DNA from: Coprococcus sp. | Lineage (GTDB): Bacteria > Bacillota > Clostridia > Lachnospirales > Lachnospiraceae | Reading direction: 5' to 3' | Assembly (NCBI GenBank): GCA_016297325.1 | Contig: JAEDGW010000091.1 | Span: forward strand, 1-10,330 | Length of the DNA stretch: 10,330 nucleotides | Shown here: positions 1 through 6,819 of the stretch, in pieces | Numbering within the stretch: the stretch's first letter is position 1 | Layout of the letters: every line of letters starts with the position of its first letter | The notes under the pieces: generated by a model | What the model was told of the DNA's origin: nothing | What the model saw: only the letters and a program-made list of their open reading frames with translations | The model's database searches: none | Position numbers and translations under genes: made by a program

Positions 1-1
1 T

Positions 2-100
2 GGATTGTTCGTGGTAAAGACGGTGCTAGATAAATATGGTCTGAAAGGAAGGCTGGAATATGAGCAGGGTATTTTCTCTGTGATAATAGTGAATAAATGA
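2..100 (+). CDS. C-terminal end of a probable sensor histidine kinase (5' truncated by window)
   Basis: The frame starting at base 2 stays open for 32 codons and stops at TGA 98-100. The peptide begins GLFVVKTVLDKYG and ends in GIFSVIIVNK. This resembles the end of a GHKL/HATPase_c domain: the Gly-Leu-x-x-Val-Lys segment after the G2 box, a 'KYG' turn, then a closing beta strand. Such domains bind ATP and phosphorylate a histidine in two-component sensors. Only the tail is visible, so the sensed signal, membrane segments and partner regulator cannot be stated. The family call is inference from a short motif; another GHKL ATPase is possible. Confidence 0.5.
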   Translation, partial: GLFVVKTVLDKYGLKGRLEYEQGIFSVIIVNK

Positions 101-179
101 TGCGGTATACCACCTTTTATAATGCTAAAAATTTTTATATATAACAGAAAAATATTTAATTTTTTTGGCTTAAATCCTA

Positions 180-188
180 TGGTATACT
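180..188 (+). promoter_or_regulatory. Possible extended -10 promoter for the aldo/keto reductase gene
   Basis: TGGTATACT has the TGn extension plus a 5/6 match to TATAAT. The -35 position, about 17 bases upstream, is only a T-run, so this would be an extended -10 promoter. Transcription would start near 195 and give a leader of about 150 nt that includes the 220-269 hairpin. Support is motif-only. Confidence 0.3.
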
Positions 189-219
189 TCGAATTGTAGT
201 GATAACTTGCATATATACG

Positions 220-269
220 AAGAAGCCATCTGTGTTCACCCCCCATATAGTATCTCCAGATGGTTTCTT
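220..269 (+). promoter_or_regulatory. Stem-loop in the leader upstream of the aldo/keto reductase gene
   Basis: Positions 220-232 (AAGAAGCCATCTG) pair with 257-269 (CAGATGGTTTCTT): 13 pairs, one of them G-U, around a 24-nt loop containing a C6 run. The bases that follow are only moderately T-rich (TGTCTTG). It could be a weak terminator of the upstream kinase gene or a leader element of the reductase gene. I do not recognise a riboswitch class. Confidence 0.45.
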
Positions 270-343
270 TGTCTTGATGGCAGATAGATGAATTATATTG
301 GGTGACTGGGGTAGTATTGACTGTTAGAAAGAGGTGTAGATAT

Positions 344-1372
344 ATGGAAAAATATGTGGTGGCAGCAGATAGATATAAAAATACAGAAGGCACAGGATTT
401 TACAGACACTGCGGAGACAGCGGTCTTATGATGCCTCCACTGGCACTTGGTCTGTGGCACAACTTTGGCACGAATGATGATTACGAGAATATGAAGAAGA
501 TGTGCTTCACTGCATTTGACAATGGAATCACACATTTTGATATAGCGAACAATTATGGACCTGTATACGGAAGTGCAGAGGAGAATTTCGGCAGGATACT
601 GAGAGAGGATCTCGGAGCATACAGGGACGAGCTTATCATCAGCACAAAGGCAGGATATGACATGTGGGAAGGCCCTTACGGCAACTGGGGCAGCAGGAAA
701 TACCTCATAGCGAGCCTTGATCAGAGCCTTAAGCGTCTGGGACTGCCATATGTTGATATATTCTACCATCACAGAATGGATCCGAACACTCCGCTAGAGG
801 AGACTATGGGTGCGCTGGCACAGATAGTTAAGAGCGGAAAGGCACTCTACGTAGGACTTTCCAATTATGATGGACCTACCATGGCAAAGGCAGAGCGCAT
901 ACTTGATGAGCTCCATGTGCCATTTGTGATAAATCAGAACAGATACAGCATACTTGACAGGACTGTTGAGAAGAATGGACTTCTGAAGCAGACATATGCA
1001 TCAGGCAAGGGGCTCATATGTTTCTCACCTCTGGCTCAGGGAATGCTGACAGACAGATATTTGAAGGACATGCCTGCTGACAGCAGAGCTGTGAAGGACG
1101 GAAGATTCCTCCATGAGGATCAGGTGCTTGCAAAGAGACCTCTTCTGAATCAGTTAAATGAGATCGCAGCAGGATATGACATGAAACTTTCAGAGCTTGC
1201 CATCGCTTGGCTTCTCAACAAGCCTGAGGTCACAACTGTTCTTATAGGCGCATCAAAGCCGGAGCAGATACTCAGCAATCTGAAGGCAGCGGAGAAGCAG
1301 AGCCGCACAGTTATGTCTGAGGAAGAACTTCAGAAGATAGAGGATGCTGTGACAGCATTTGGCAGACAGTAA
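344..1372 (+). CDS. Aldo/keto reductase, L-glyceraldehyde 3-phosphate reductase-like (YghZ/Gpr family)
   Basis: This is a 342-aa cytoplasmic NADPH-dependent oxidoreductase with the (beta/alpha)8 barrel of the aldo/keto reductase superfamily. Characterised YghZ/Gpr relatives reduce L-glyceraldehyde 3-phosphate and detoxify methylglyoxal. Visible landmarks: SLGLWHNFG-like ALGLWHNFG near residue 35; the catalytic tetrad D66 (THFDIANNYG), Y71, K102 (ISTKAGYDMW) and H143 (FYHHRMD); GSAEENFGR at 76-84; SRKYL; and a C-terminal cofactor segment around VLIGASKPEQ (299-308). Length and motif order match the E. coli protein closely. The start is ATG 344, with GAGGTG at 331-336 seven bases upstream; the GTG at 302 would only add 14 unconserved residues. 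It is flanked by its own leader hairpin and a strong terminator, so it is probably monocistronic. The family is firm; the substrate in this host is inferred. Confidence 0.93.
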   Translation: MEKYVVAADRYKNTEGTGFYRHCGDSGLMMPPLALGLWHNFGTNDDYENMKKMCFTAFDNGITHFDIANNYGPVYGSAEENFGRILREDLGAYRDELIISTKAGYDMWEGPYGNWGSRKYLIASLDQSLKRLGLPYVDIFYHHRMDPNTPLEETMGALAQIVKSGKALYVGLSNYDGPTMAKAERILDELHVPFVINQNRYSILDRTVEKNGLLKQTYASGKGLICFSPLAQGMLTDRYLKDMPADSRAVKDGRFLHEDQVLAKRPLLNQLNEIAAGYDMKLSELAIAWLLNKPEVTTVLIGASKPEQILSNLKAAEKQSRTVMSEEELQKIEDAVTAFGRQ

Positions 1373-1449
1373 ATCAGGTAATACCTAACTTTTTTCATAA
1401 ATTACCCCCCTCTAATCAGGTTTTTATAAACAGCCTGATACCCTTTCTT

Positions 1450-1483
1450 AGGAGAAACCGTAAAAGGTTTCTCCTGTTTTTTT
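1450..1483 (+). terminator. Rho-independent terminator after the aldo/keto reductase gene
   Basis: A perfect 10-bp stem, AGGAGAAACC (1450-1459) with GGTTTCTCCT (1466-1475), has a 6-nt loop and is followed by G and seven Ts (1477-1483). It lies 77 nt after the reductase stop and just before the next promoter, insulating the two units. Confidence 0.92.
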
Positions 1484-1492
1484 AGTTCAAGG

Positions 1493-1521
1493 TTGATAGC
1501 TGACGTTCTATTTGTTATTGT
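1493..1521 (+). promoter_or_regulatory. Sigma-A-type promoter of the decarboxylase-tmk-holB-ricT-trmN6-rsmI unit
   Basis: TTGATA (1493-1498, 5/6 to TTGACA) is separated by exactly 17 bases from TATTGT (1516-1521, 4/6 to TATAAT). It sits directly after the upstream terminator and would start transcription near 1528, giving a leader of about 30 nt to the TTG start at 1557. Confidence 0.5.
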
Positions 1522-1556
1522 AAAGTCATCTTTAAAAAGTTTTGAGGAGTAGTGAT

Positions 1557-3128
1557 TTGAAAGAATATATAAATGAAGCGCTTGAAAAATACATAGAGAA
1601 AAGTACATATCCGTGGCATATGCCCGGACACAAGAGACAACCTGAAGGGGGATGCGGCAATAGTGGACAACCACCTCAAAATGTGGATAACTTTCCAAAA
1701 TCTGCGGAAAACTTCTGGGATTATGTGTATGCCCATGATTTTACAGAGGCGAAGGATCTGGATGATATGCATGAGCCTGAGGCATTTATCGCTGACAGCC
1801 TTGCAGAGATGAAGAAGGTATATGGAACATATGCAACATATATGCTGGTGAACGGTTCGACATCAGGACTCATGACTGCGATCCATGCTGTATGCCGGAG
1901 AGGGGATGTGCTTCTCATGGCTAGAAACTGCCACAAGGCGGTGTACAATGCAGTGTGTATGAGGGGGATTTACCCTGAGTATCTAATCCCGGAGTATGTG
2001 GATGTGGAATGCCATGATGATGCGGATAGCGGCCTTTCTATTGACAGAGAAGATCCTGTGAAGATGGAGTCAGATATACTTGGCGGTATATCTGCGGACG
2101 AGGTGGAGCGCAAGATAGAAGAACTTGCCGCAAATGGAAGAAAGCCCCGGGCGGTTATGATCACATCGCCTACATATGAGGGTGTCATATCCGATATCCG
2201 TAAGATATCGGAGGTTGTACACAGACATGGTATATATCTCATAGTTGATGAGGCACAGGGGGCACATCTGAGGTTTATGAATGGTCATGAGACAGCGATG
2301 GAGCAGGGGGCAGATATAGTGATCGAGAGTCTTCACAAGACTATGCCGGCACTTACCCAGACTTCTCTTCTCCACGTGATGGCGCCGGAACTTGATGACA
2401 GGATCAGAAGATATCTTCAGATATTCCAGACATCGTCGCCGTCGTATATATTTATGCAGAGTATGGAGAAGGCCGTTGCATTTGGCGCAAATAATGAACA
2501 GGAATTTGACCGGTACAGGCAGAGGCTTGATGCATTTGCGGACAGATGCCGGACGCTCAGGAATATACAGTTATTCAGACCGGAGAAGGACGGCGTGGCG
2601 GCTGACTATGATGAGGGACGGATCGTGTTCGTATTGCGGCCGGGAACATGTGCGCAGGATGGAACAGCCTATACAGGTGTGATGCTTGCAGATGCACTGG
2701 CGGACAGATACGGACTTATAGTGGAGATGGCATCGGTAAGCTATGTCATATGCATATCTTCGGTTGTGGACAGTGAAGAAAGTTATGATATACTGTTTAA
2801 TGCGATAAAAGAGATAGACAGCGGACTGTGCCATGGAAAAGATGTTCTGTCACATATAGACATTGTTTCCAAAAGAGCGGTGTTCATGGTGCCGGGTATC
2901 GCCTGGGATGAGAAACTTGAGACCGTGCCCCTGGAAGATGCGGTAGGCAGAGTTTCAGGTACATTTGTGTATGCATACCCGCCTGGAATACCGGTGCTTG
3001 CACCCGGGGAAGTATACGACGCACAGGCTGTAGCCGGGATAGCGGCCATGATAGACAGCGGTCTTCATGTGGCAGGTGTGGACTCTGATGGTGTGAATGT
3101 GCTCAGAAATGTGTATGTAGAGATATAG
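1557..3128 (+). CDS. Orn/Lys/Arg decarboxylase-family PLP enzyme (YaaO/SpeA-like, fold type I)
   Basis: This is a 523-aa PLP-dependent enzyme of the Orn/Lys/Arg decarboxylase major-domain family; relatives decarboxylate arginine, lysine or ornithine in polyamine synthesis. Seen: MPGHKR at residues 22-27, the cofactor loop VNGSTSGL, D231 in VDEAQGAH (the Asp that contacts the pyridine nitrogen), the PLP-Schiff-base lysine K261 in ESLHKTMPALTQ, and the C-terminal signature YPPGIPVLAPGE. Bacillus YaaO is somewhat shorter. The start is TTG 1557, with GAGGAG at 1544-1549 seven bases upstream; the TTG at 1542 would lie before that RBS. It is the first gene of the tmk-holB unit, in the same place as Bacillus yaaO. 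The active-site box reads DEAQGAH where many homologues have DEAHGAH. Family is firm; substrate (Arg versus Lys) cannot be told from sequence alone. Confidence 0.9.
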   Translation: MKEYINEALEKYIEKSTYPWHMPGHKRQPEGGCGNSGQPPQNVDNFPKSAENFWDYVYAHDFTEAKDLDDMHEPEAFIADSLAEMKKVYGTYATYMLVNGSTSGLMTAIHAVCRRGDVLLMARNCHKAVYNAVCMRGIYPEYLIPEYVDVECHDDADSGLSIDREDPVKMESDILGGISADEVERKIEELAANGRKPRAVMITSPTYEGVISDIRKISEVVHRHGIYLIVDEAQGAHLRFMNGHETAMEQGADIVIESLHKTMPALTQTSLLHVMAPELDDRIRRYLQIFQTSSPSYIFMQSMEKAVAFGANNEQEFDRYRQRLDAFADRCRTLRNIQLFRPEKDGVAADYDEGRIVFVLRPGTCAQDGTAYTGVMLADALADRYGLIVEMASVSYVICISSVVDSEESYDILFNAIKEIDSGLCHGKDVLSHIDIVSKRAVFMVPGIAWDEKLETVPLEDAVGRVSGTFVYAYPPGIPVLAPGEVYDAQAVAGIAAMIDSGLHVAGVDSDGVNVLRNVYVEI

Positions 3129-3245
3129 CCTTTGGCATATCTGATTTTATCATGTGAATGCGGGTGGTGCTTCGGCAGCAGGAAACCGGCAGTCTTATAA
3201 TATATGAAAGGGTGTGCGTGTATACGTGCACATAAGGTTTGTGTG

Positions 3246-3869
3246 ATGCAGGGAATATTTATAACTATAGAAGGCCCGGACGGAGCGGGCAAGACTACTC
3301 AGAGAGAGCTTCTGAAGGAGTATCTTGAGAACAAGGGGTATGACGTACTGATAACCAGGGATCCGGGCGGAAATCCTATCAGCGAGGCTATACGTGAGGT
3401 CATACTTAACAAGGATTTCACGGAGATGGGATATATGACTGAGCTTCTTCTCTACGCATCTGCCAGAGCGCAGCTAGTAAAGGAGAATATCAGGCCGGCG
3501 CTGGATGCGGGACAGGCTGTCATCGCTGACAGATTTGTGGATTCATCTGCTGTGTATCAGGGGATTGGAAGAGGCCTCGGTGTGGATACGGTCTACAAGG
3601 TGAATGAATTTGCGCTTCAGGGAATCATGCCGGATATGACATTCCTCATGGATCTGGATGCCCAGGAAGGTATCGCAAGGAAGAAAAATCAGGCAGAACT
3701 TGACAGGATGGAGAACGAAAAGATGGAATTTCACCAGAAGGTTGTGGATGGATACCGTGTGCTGGCGGATATGCATCCCGAGCGCATAGTGAAGATAGAC
3801 GCCACTTTACCTATTGATGAGATTCATGGTATAATAGCAGGGTATGTAGAGAAGAAACTCAATCTGTGA
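3246..3869 (+). CDS. tmk: Thymidylate kinase (dTMP kinase)
   Basis: This 207-aa cytosolic enzyme phosphorylates dTMP to dTDP with ATP, an essential step to dTTP. Motifs in order: P-loop GPDGAGKT at 10-17, the nucleotide-specific loop TRDPGG at 37-42 (most homologues have REPGG), ADRFVDSSAVYQG at 94-106, and a LID region around 145-155 rich in Arg/Lys. Length matches Bacillus and E. coli Tmk. ATG 3246 is chosen because the family begins just before 'FITIEGPDGAGKTT' and AAGG (3234-3237) lies 8 bases upstream; the ATG at 3204 would add 14 Cys-rich unconserved residues. It sits between the PLP decarboxylase and holB as in Bacillus. A TATAAT at 3196-3201 lies upstream but has no credible -35. Confidence 0.96.
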   Translation: MQGIFITIEGPDGAGKTTQRELLKEYLENKGYDVLITRDPGGNPISEAIREVILNKDFTEMGYMTELLLYASARAQLVKENIRPALDAGQAVIADRFVDSSAVYQGIGRGLGVDTVYKVNEFALQGIMPDMTFLMDLDAQEGIARKKNQAELDRMENEKMEFHQKVVDGYRVLADMHPERIVKIDATLPIDEIHGIIAGYVEKKLNL

Positions 3870-3934
3870 TATTCCTGGTTGGAGAAGGCCAGAGTATCCG
3901 GCATACCAGATTAATTGCAAGGGGGTTGGTATAT

Positions 3935-4927
3935 ATGATAGATTTCACAGATATAATCGGACATGAGGACATAATACGCCACTTCAAGAGCAGCATCGAG
4001 CTGGGAAAGATATCCCAGGGCTACATCATCAATGGCGAGACGGGAAGCGGAAAGAAGACGCTGACCAGGGCTCTTGTGAAGACTCTCCAGTGTGAGGAGG
4101 GCGGTACAGAACCATGCAATCATTGCAAGTCATGTCTGCAGTGTGAGACGGGAAATCAGCCTGACATCGTGTGGGTTACTCACGACAAGCCAAATGTGAT
4201 CTCGGTTGAAGAGATCAGAGATCAGGTGAATTCTGATATAGATATCAAGCCTTACAGCAGCAGATATAAGATATATGTCATTGAGGACGCACAGCTTCTG
4301 AATGTGAATGCGCAGAACGCACTGCTCAAGACTATCGAGGAAGCGCCGTCTTATGCGATAATCATATTGCTGACAAACAACCTTGACAAGATGCTTCAGA
4401 CCATATTGTCAAGATGTATTGTGCTGAATGTTAAACCGGTGAGAGAGCATGATATACTGGATTACCTCATGAATGAACTGAAGCTGGACAAGCAGAAAGC
4501 GGATTTCTGCATGGATTTTGCACAGGGCAATCTGGGAAAAGCGATCAGGCTGGCAACCAGTGACGAGTACAAGGAGATAAAAGAGAATGTCGTAAAGTTC
4601 ATGAGACATATAAAGGATATGTCTGTGGACGACATGATATTTGCGCTTAAGACCATGGAGCTTCACAAGCTCAAGATAAGTGATTATATAGACCTGATGA
4701 TGATGTGGTACAGAGACATACTGATGCTCAAGGTTTCTAACAACCCGGGCAGGCTGATGTTCAAGGAGTATTATTCCGACATAAGGAAGCAGTCATCCCA
4801 CATCAGTTATGAGGGTATAGAAAAAGTGCTCAAGTCGATGGACAAGGCGAAAGTCAGACTTGAGGCAAATGTCAGCTTTGACATTGTGATGGAGCTTATG
4901 CTTCTGACTATGAAGGAGAATTGTTGA
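3935..4927 (+). CDS. holB: DNA polymerase III delta-prime subunit, clamp-loader AAA+ protein
   Basis: This is a 330-aa clamp-loader subunit that helps load the beta sliding clamp onto primed DNA. Seen: the N-terminal FTDIIGHEDII typical of DnaX/HolB; Walker A GETGSGKKT at 34-42; a zinc-module cysteine cluster C53, C61, C64, C67 (with C70); the Walker B-like VIEDAQ near 115-120; NAQNALLKTIEEAP at 125-138; a sensor-1 region LLTNN; and the SRC motif at 159-161. Unlike E. coli delta-prime, the P-loop looks complete, as is common in Firmicutes. Its length and position between tmk and ricT favour HolB over DnaX, which is normally longer with a tau extension. The start is ATG 3935, with AAGGGGG at 3919-3925; an upstream in-frame start at 3866 overlaps tmk and adds unconserved residues. 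Confidence 0.93.
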   Translation: MIDFTDIIGHEDIIRHFKSSIELGKISQGYIINGETGSGKKTLTRALVKTLQCEEGGTEPCNHCKSCLQCETGNQPDIVWVTHDKPNVISVEEIRDQVNSDIDIKPYSSRYKIYVIEDAQLLNVNAQNALLKTIEEAPSYAIIILLTNNLDKMLQTILSRCIVLNVKPVREHDILDYLMNELKLDKQKADFCMDFAQGNLGKAIRLATSDEYKEIKENVVKFMRHIKDMSVDDMIFALKTMELHKLKISDYIDLMMMWYRDILMLKVSNNPGRLMFKEYYSDIRKQSSHISYEGIEKVLKSMDKAKVRLEANVSFDIVMELMLLTMKENC

Positions 4928-5835
4928 TGAAAGAGATTATAGGAGTTCGTTTCAGACCAAACGGTAAGATATATTATTTTGATCCACAGAAATTTGAGGT
5001 TGAGGCAGGCACATTTGTCATAGTCGAGACCGCAAGAGGTGTGGAATATGGAAAGGTCGTTCTTGGAAGAAGAGAGGTTGATGACAGTAAGCTCACAGCA
5101 TCGCTGAAGCCAATTATCAGGATAGCTACAGCGGATGACAGAAAGAGATATGAGGATAACAAGAAGAAGAGCAAGAGAGCTTTTGATATATGTCTTGAGA
5201 AGATCGCAAAGCACAAACTGGATATGAAGCTGATAGAGGCTGAGTATACATTTGACAATAACAAGGTTTTGTTCTACTTCACGGCTGACAGGAGAATCGA
5301 TTTCCGTGAGCTGGTAAAGGATCTTGCGTCGGTGTTCAAGACGAGAATAGAGCTGAGACAGATCGGTGTGCGCGATGAGACCAAGATGGTTGGCGGAATC
5401 GGTATATGTGGAAGAGAGCTCTGCTGTAACAAGCATTTGTCTGAGTTTGTACCTGTGTCGATCAAGATGGCAAAGGAGCAGAATCTGTCACTGAATCCAA
5501 CTAAGATATCCGGCGTGTGCGGAAGACTTATGTGCTGTCTGAAACATGAGCAGGACACTTACGAGTATCTGAACGAGAAGCTTCCGAATGTGGGAGATTT
5601 CGTCAGAACTATAGATGGCAATAAGGGCGAGGTCATGTCAGTGAATGTTCTCCGCCAGAAGGTGAAGATCGTAGTGACAGACAAGGATGACAACAAGGAA
5701 GTTATGGAATATCCTGTGACTGAACTGAAATTCAAGCCTAAGAGAAAGAAGAATTCAGAGAGACTCAGCGCTGAGGAGTACAAGGCGCTTGAGGCATTGG
5801 AGGACAAGGGTGGAAAGTCCAAATTTGACGATTAA
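4927..5835 (+). CDS. ricT: RicT (YaaT), PSP1-domain iron-sulfur protein
   Basis: This 302-aa PSP1 C-terminal-domain protein resembles RicT/YaaT. In Bacillus, RicT joins RicA and RicF in a 4Fe-4S-containing complex that assists RNase Y in mRNA maturation and influences sporulation, competence and biofilms. Seen: an N-terminal beta-rich part (GVRFRPNGKIYYFDP, residues 6-20), then the paired cysteine motifs CGRELCC at 161-167 and CGRLMCC at 198-204, with C89 as a further cysteine. The C-terminus is charged (PKRKKNSERLSAEEYK). ATG 4927 shares one base with the holB stop (TGATG) and AAGGAG (4913-4918) lies 8 bases upstream, implying translational coupling. It is slightly longer than the Bacillus protein. 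RicA and RicF would be encoded elsewhere; that they exist here is inference. Confidence 0.93.
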   Translation: MKEIIGVRFRPNGKIYYFDPQKFEVEAGTFVIVETARGVEYGKVVLGRREVDDSKLTASLKPIIRIATADDRKRYEDNKKKSKRAFDICLEKIAKHKLDMKLIEAEYTFDNNKVLFYFTADRRIDFRELVKDLASVFKTRIELRQIGVRDETKMVGGIGICGRELCCNKHLSEFVPVSIKMAKEQNLSLNPTKISGVCGRLMCCLKHEQDTYEYLNEKLPNVGDFVRTIDGNKGEVMSVNVLRQKVKIVVTDKDDNKEVMEYPVTELKFKPKRKKNSERLSAEEYKALEALEDKGGKSKFDD

Positions 5836-6757
5836 ACCGGAAGATACAAAGATAGACAGCCAGGCGGCGCAGGAAGCCGTGGCAGGAGATGCAGTGGTGG
5901 AGCTCAGATCCTGTGAGAGGATAGATGACCTGCAGTGTAAGGGTTATCAGATCATACAGAACAGCGGAATGTTCTGCTTCGGGATGGATGCTGTGCTGCT
6001 GGCAAATTATGTGAGATTTAAGCGAGGCGGCAGATATCTGGATCTCGGAACGGGAACGGGTATCATACCTATACTTCTTGCGGCGAAGGAGTATGGGGAG
6101 AGTGCACTTACCCGGGAGGAGAGACTGTCTGAATTGGATGCCATTGACCGCAAGATAGCGGCTGATCATCCGGAAATAGAACGTGTGTCAGCGGTTGCCA
6201 GGCCCATGGATGATGCGCGTTTTATAGGCATAGAGCTTCAGCCTGCATGTGCGGACATGGCGGCGAGAAGTGTGAGTCTCAACGGCCTTGACGGTCTGGT
6301 TCGAATAGACAACGGAGATATAAAAGAGGTCTCTTGTAACTACAAGAAGGCCTCTTTTGACATAGTGACATCGAATCCGCCTTACATAAAGGGCAGTCAT
6401 GGACTGGAAAATCCGGATGCCCCGAAGAACATAGCTAGGCATGAGGTTCATGTGACGCTGGATCAGGTGGTTGCGGCAGCAGAGTATGCACTTAAGCCCG
6501 GCGGCAGCTTCTATATGATACACAAGCCGTTCAGGCTGGCGGAGATATTTGAATGTCTGCATGAGCACAGGCTTGAGCCGAAGCGGATGCAGCTCGTACA
6601 TCCATATATAGACAAGGAGCCGAACATGGTCATAGTGGAGGCTGTGAAGGGCGGCAATTCCATGATCAAGATCGATCCGCCTATGATAGTCTACAAAGCT
6701 CCGGGGGTGTATACGGAGCAGCTTTTGGCGACGTATGAAGGTACGGCAAAAAGATAA
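5810..6757 (+). CDS. trmN6: TrmN6/YabB-type tRNA1(Val) adenine-37 N6-methyltransferase-like protein
   Basis: This is a class I SAM-dependent methyltransferase of the TrmN6/YabB family; E. coli TrmN6 methylates A37 of tRNA1(Val), while the exact target in Clostridia is inferred. Numbered from GTG 5810: SCERIDDLQ near 34-42, IIQNSGMFCFGMDAVLLA at 48-65, SAM motif I DLGTGTG at 78-84, and catalytic NPPY at 189-192. About 40 charged residues (roughly 94-138) sit between motif I and the acidic strand IGIELQP, which in family members normally follows closely. The start is ambiguous. GTG 5810 has GGAGG at 5799-5803 and overlaps ricT by 26 nt. GTG 5894/5897 has AGGAG at 5884-5888 and better matches the usual family N-terminus (VELxxxERIDDLQ). 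I keep the longer form because the intervening codons look coding. Confidence 0.88.
   Translation: MESPNLTIKPEDTKIDSQAAQEAVAGDAVVELRSCERIDDLQCKGYQIIQNSGMFCFGMDAVLLANYVRFKRGGRYLDLGTGTGIIPILLAAKEYGESALTREERLSELDAIDRKIAADHPEIERVSAVARPMDDARFIGIELQPACADMAARSVSLNGLDGLVRIDNGDIKEVSCNYKKASFDIVTSNPPYIKGSHGLENPDAPKNIARHEVHVTLDQVVAAAEYALKPGGSFYMIHKPFRLAEIFECLHEHRLEPKRMQLVHPYIDKEPNMVIVEAVKGGNSMIKIDPPMIVYKAPGVYTEQLLATYEGTAKR
6322..6358 (+). other. Strong intragenic hairpin inside the trmN6-like gene
   Basis: AAAAGAGG (6322-6329) pairs with CCTCTTTT (6351-6358). Inside it, CTTGT (6333-6337) pairs with ACAAG (6342-6346) around a 4-nt loop, and T6332-A6347, C6331-G6349 and T6330-G6350 nearly join the two with one bulged A. 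This makes about 16 pairs ending in TTTT, a terminator-like shape within codons upstream of NPPY. A real function is unproven. Confidence 0.5.
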
Positions 6758-6819
6758 GAGGCAGCATGAAATATCAATGATTTTTAATACTCGGATGTTC
6801 AGCAGAAGAGAGGATATAT

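Noticed and set aside
118..123. TATAAT in the first intergenic region
   Set aside because: No -35-like hexamer at proper spacing; the extended -10 at 180-188 is a better candidate.
293..772. 159-codon minus-strand open frame opposite the aldo/keto reductase
   Set aside because: It lies antisense to a strongly conserved gene, has Cys/His-rich composition without a recognisable domain, and no RBS or operon context.
1376..1396. AGGT-AAT-ACCT followed by a T-run right after the reductase stop
   Set aside because: A 4-bp stem is too weak for a terminator; the perfect 10-bp stem at 1450-1475 is the credible one.
3196..3201. TATAAT upstream of tmk as a separate promoter
   Set aside because: No acceptable -35 at 16-18 bases upstream, and tmk is plausibly served by the promoter before the decarboxylase gene.
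4807..5436. 209-codon minus-strand open frame across the holB-ricT boundary
   Set aside because: It overlaps two firmly identified genes in antisense; its Ser/Leu-rich composition is the usual shadow of Lys/Glu-rich coding sequence.
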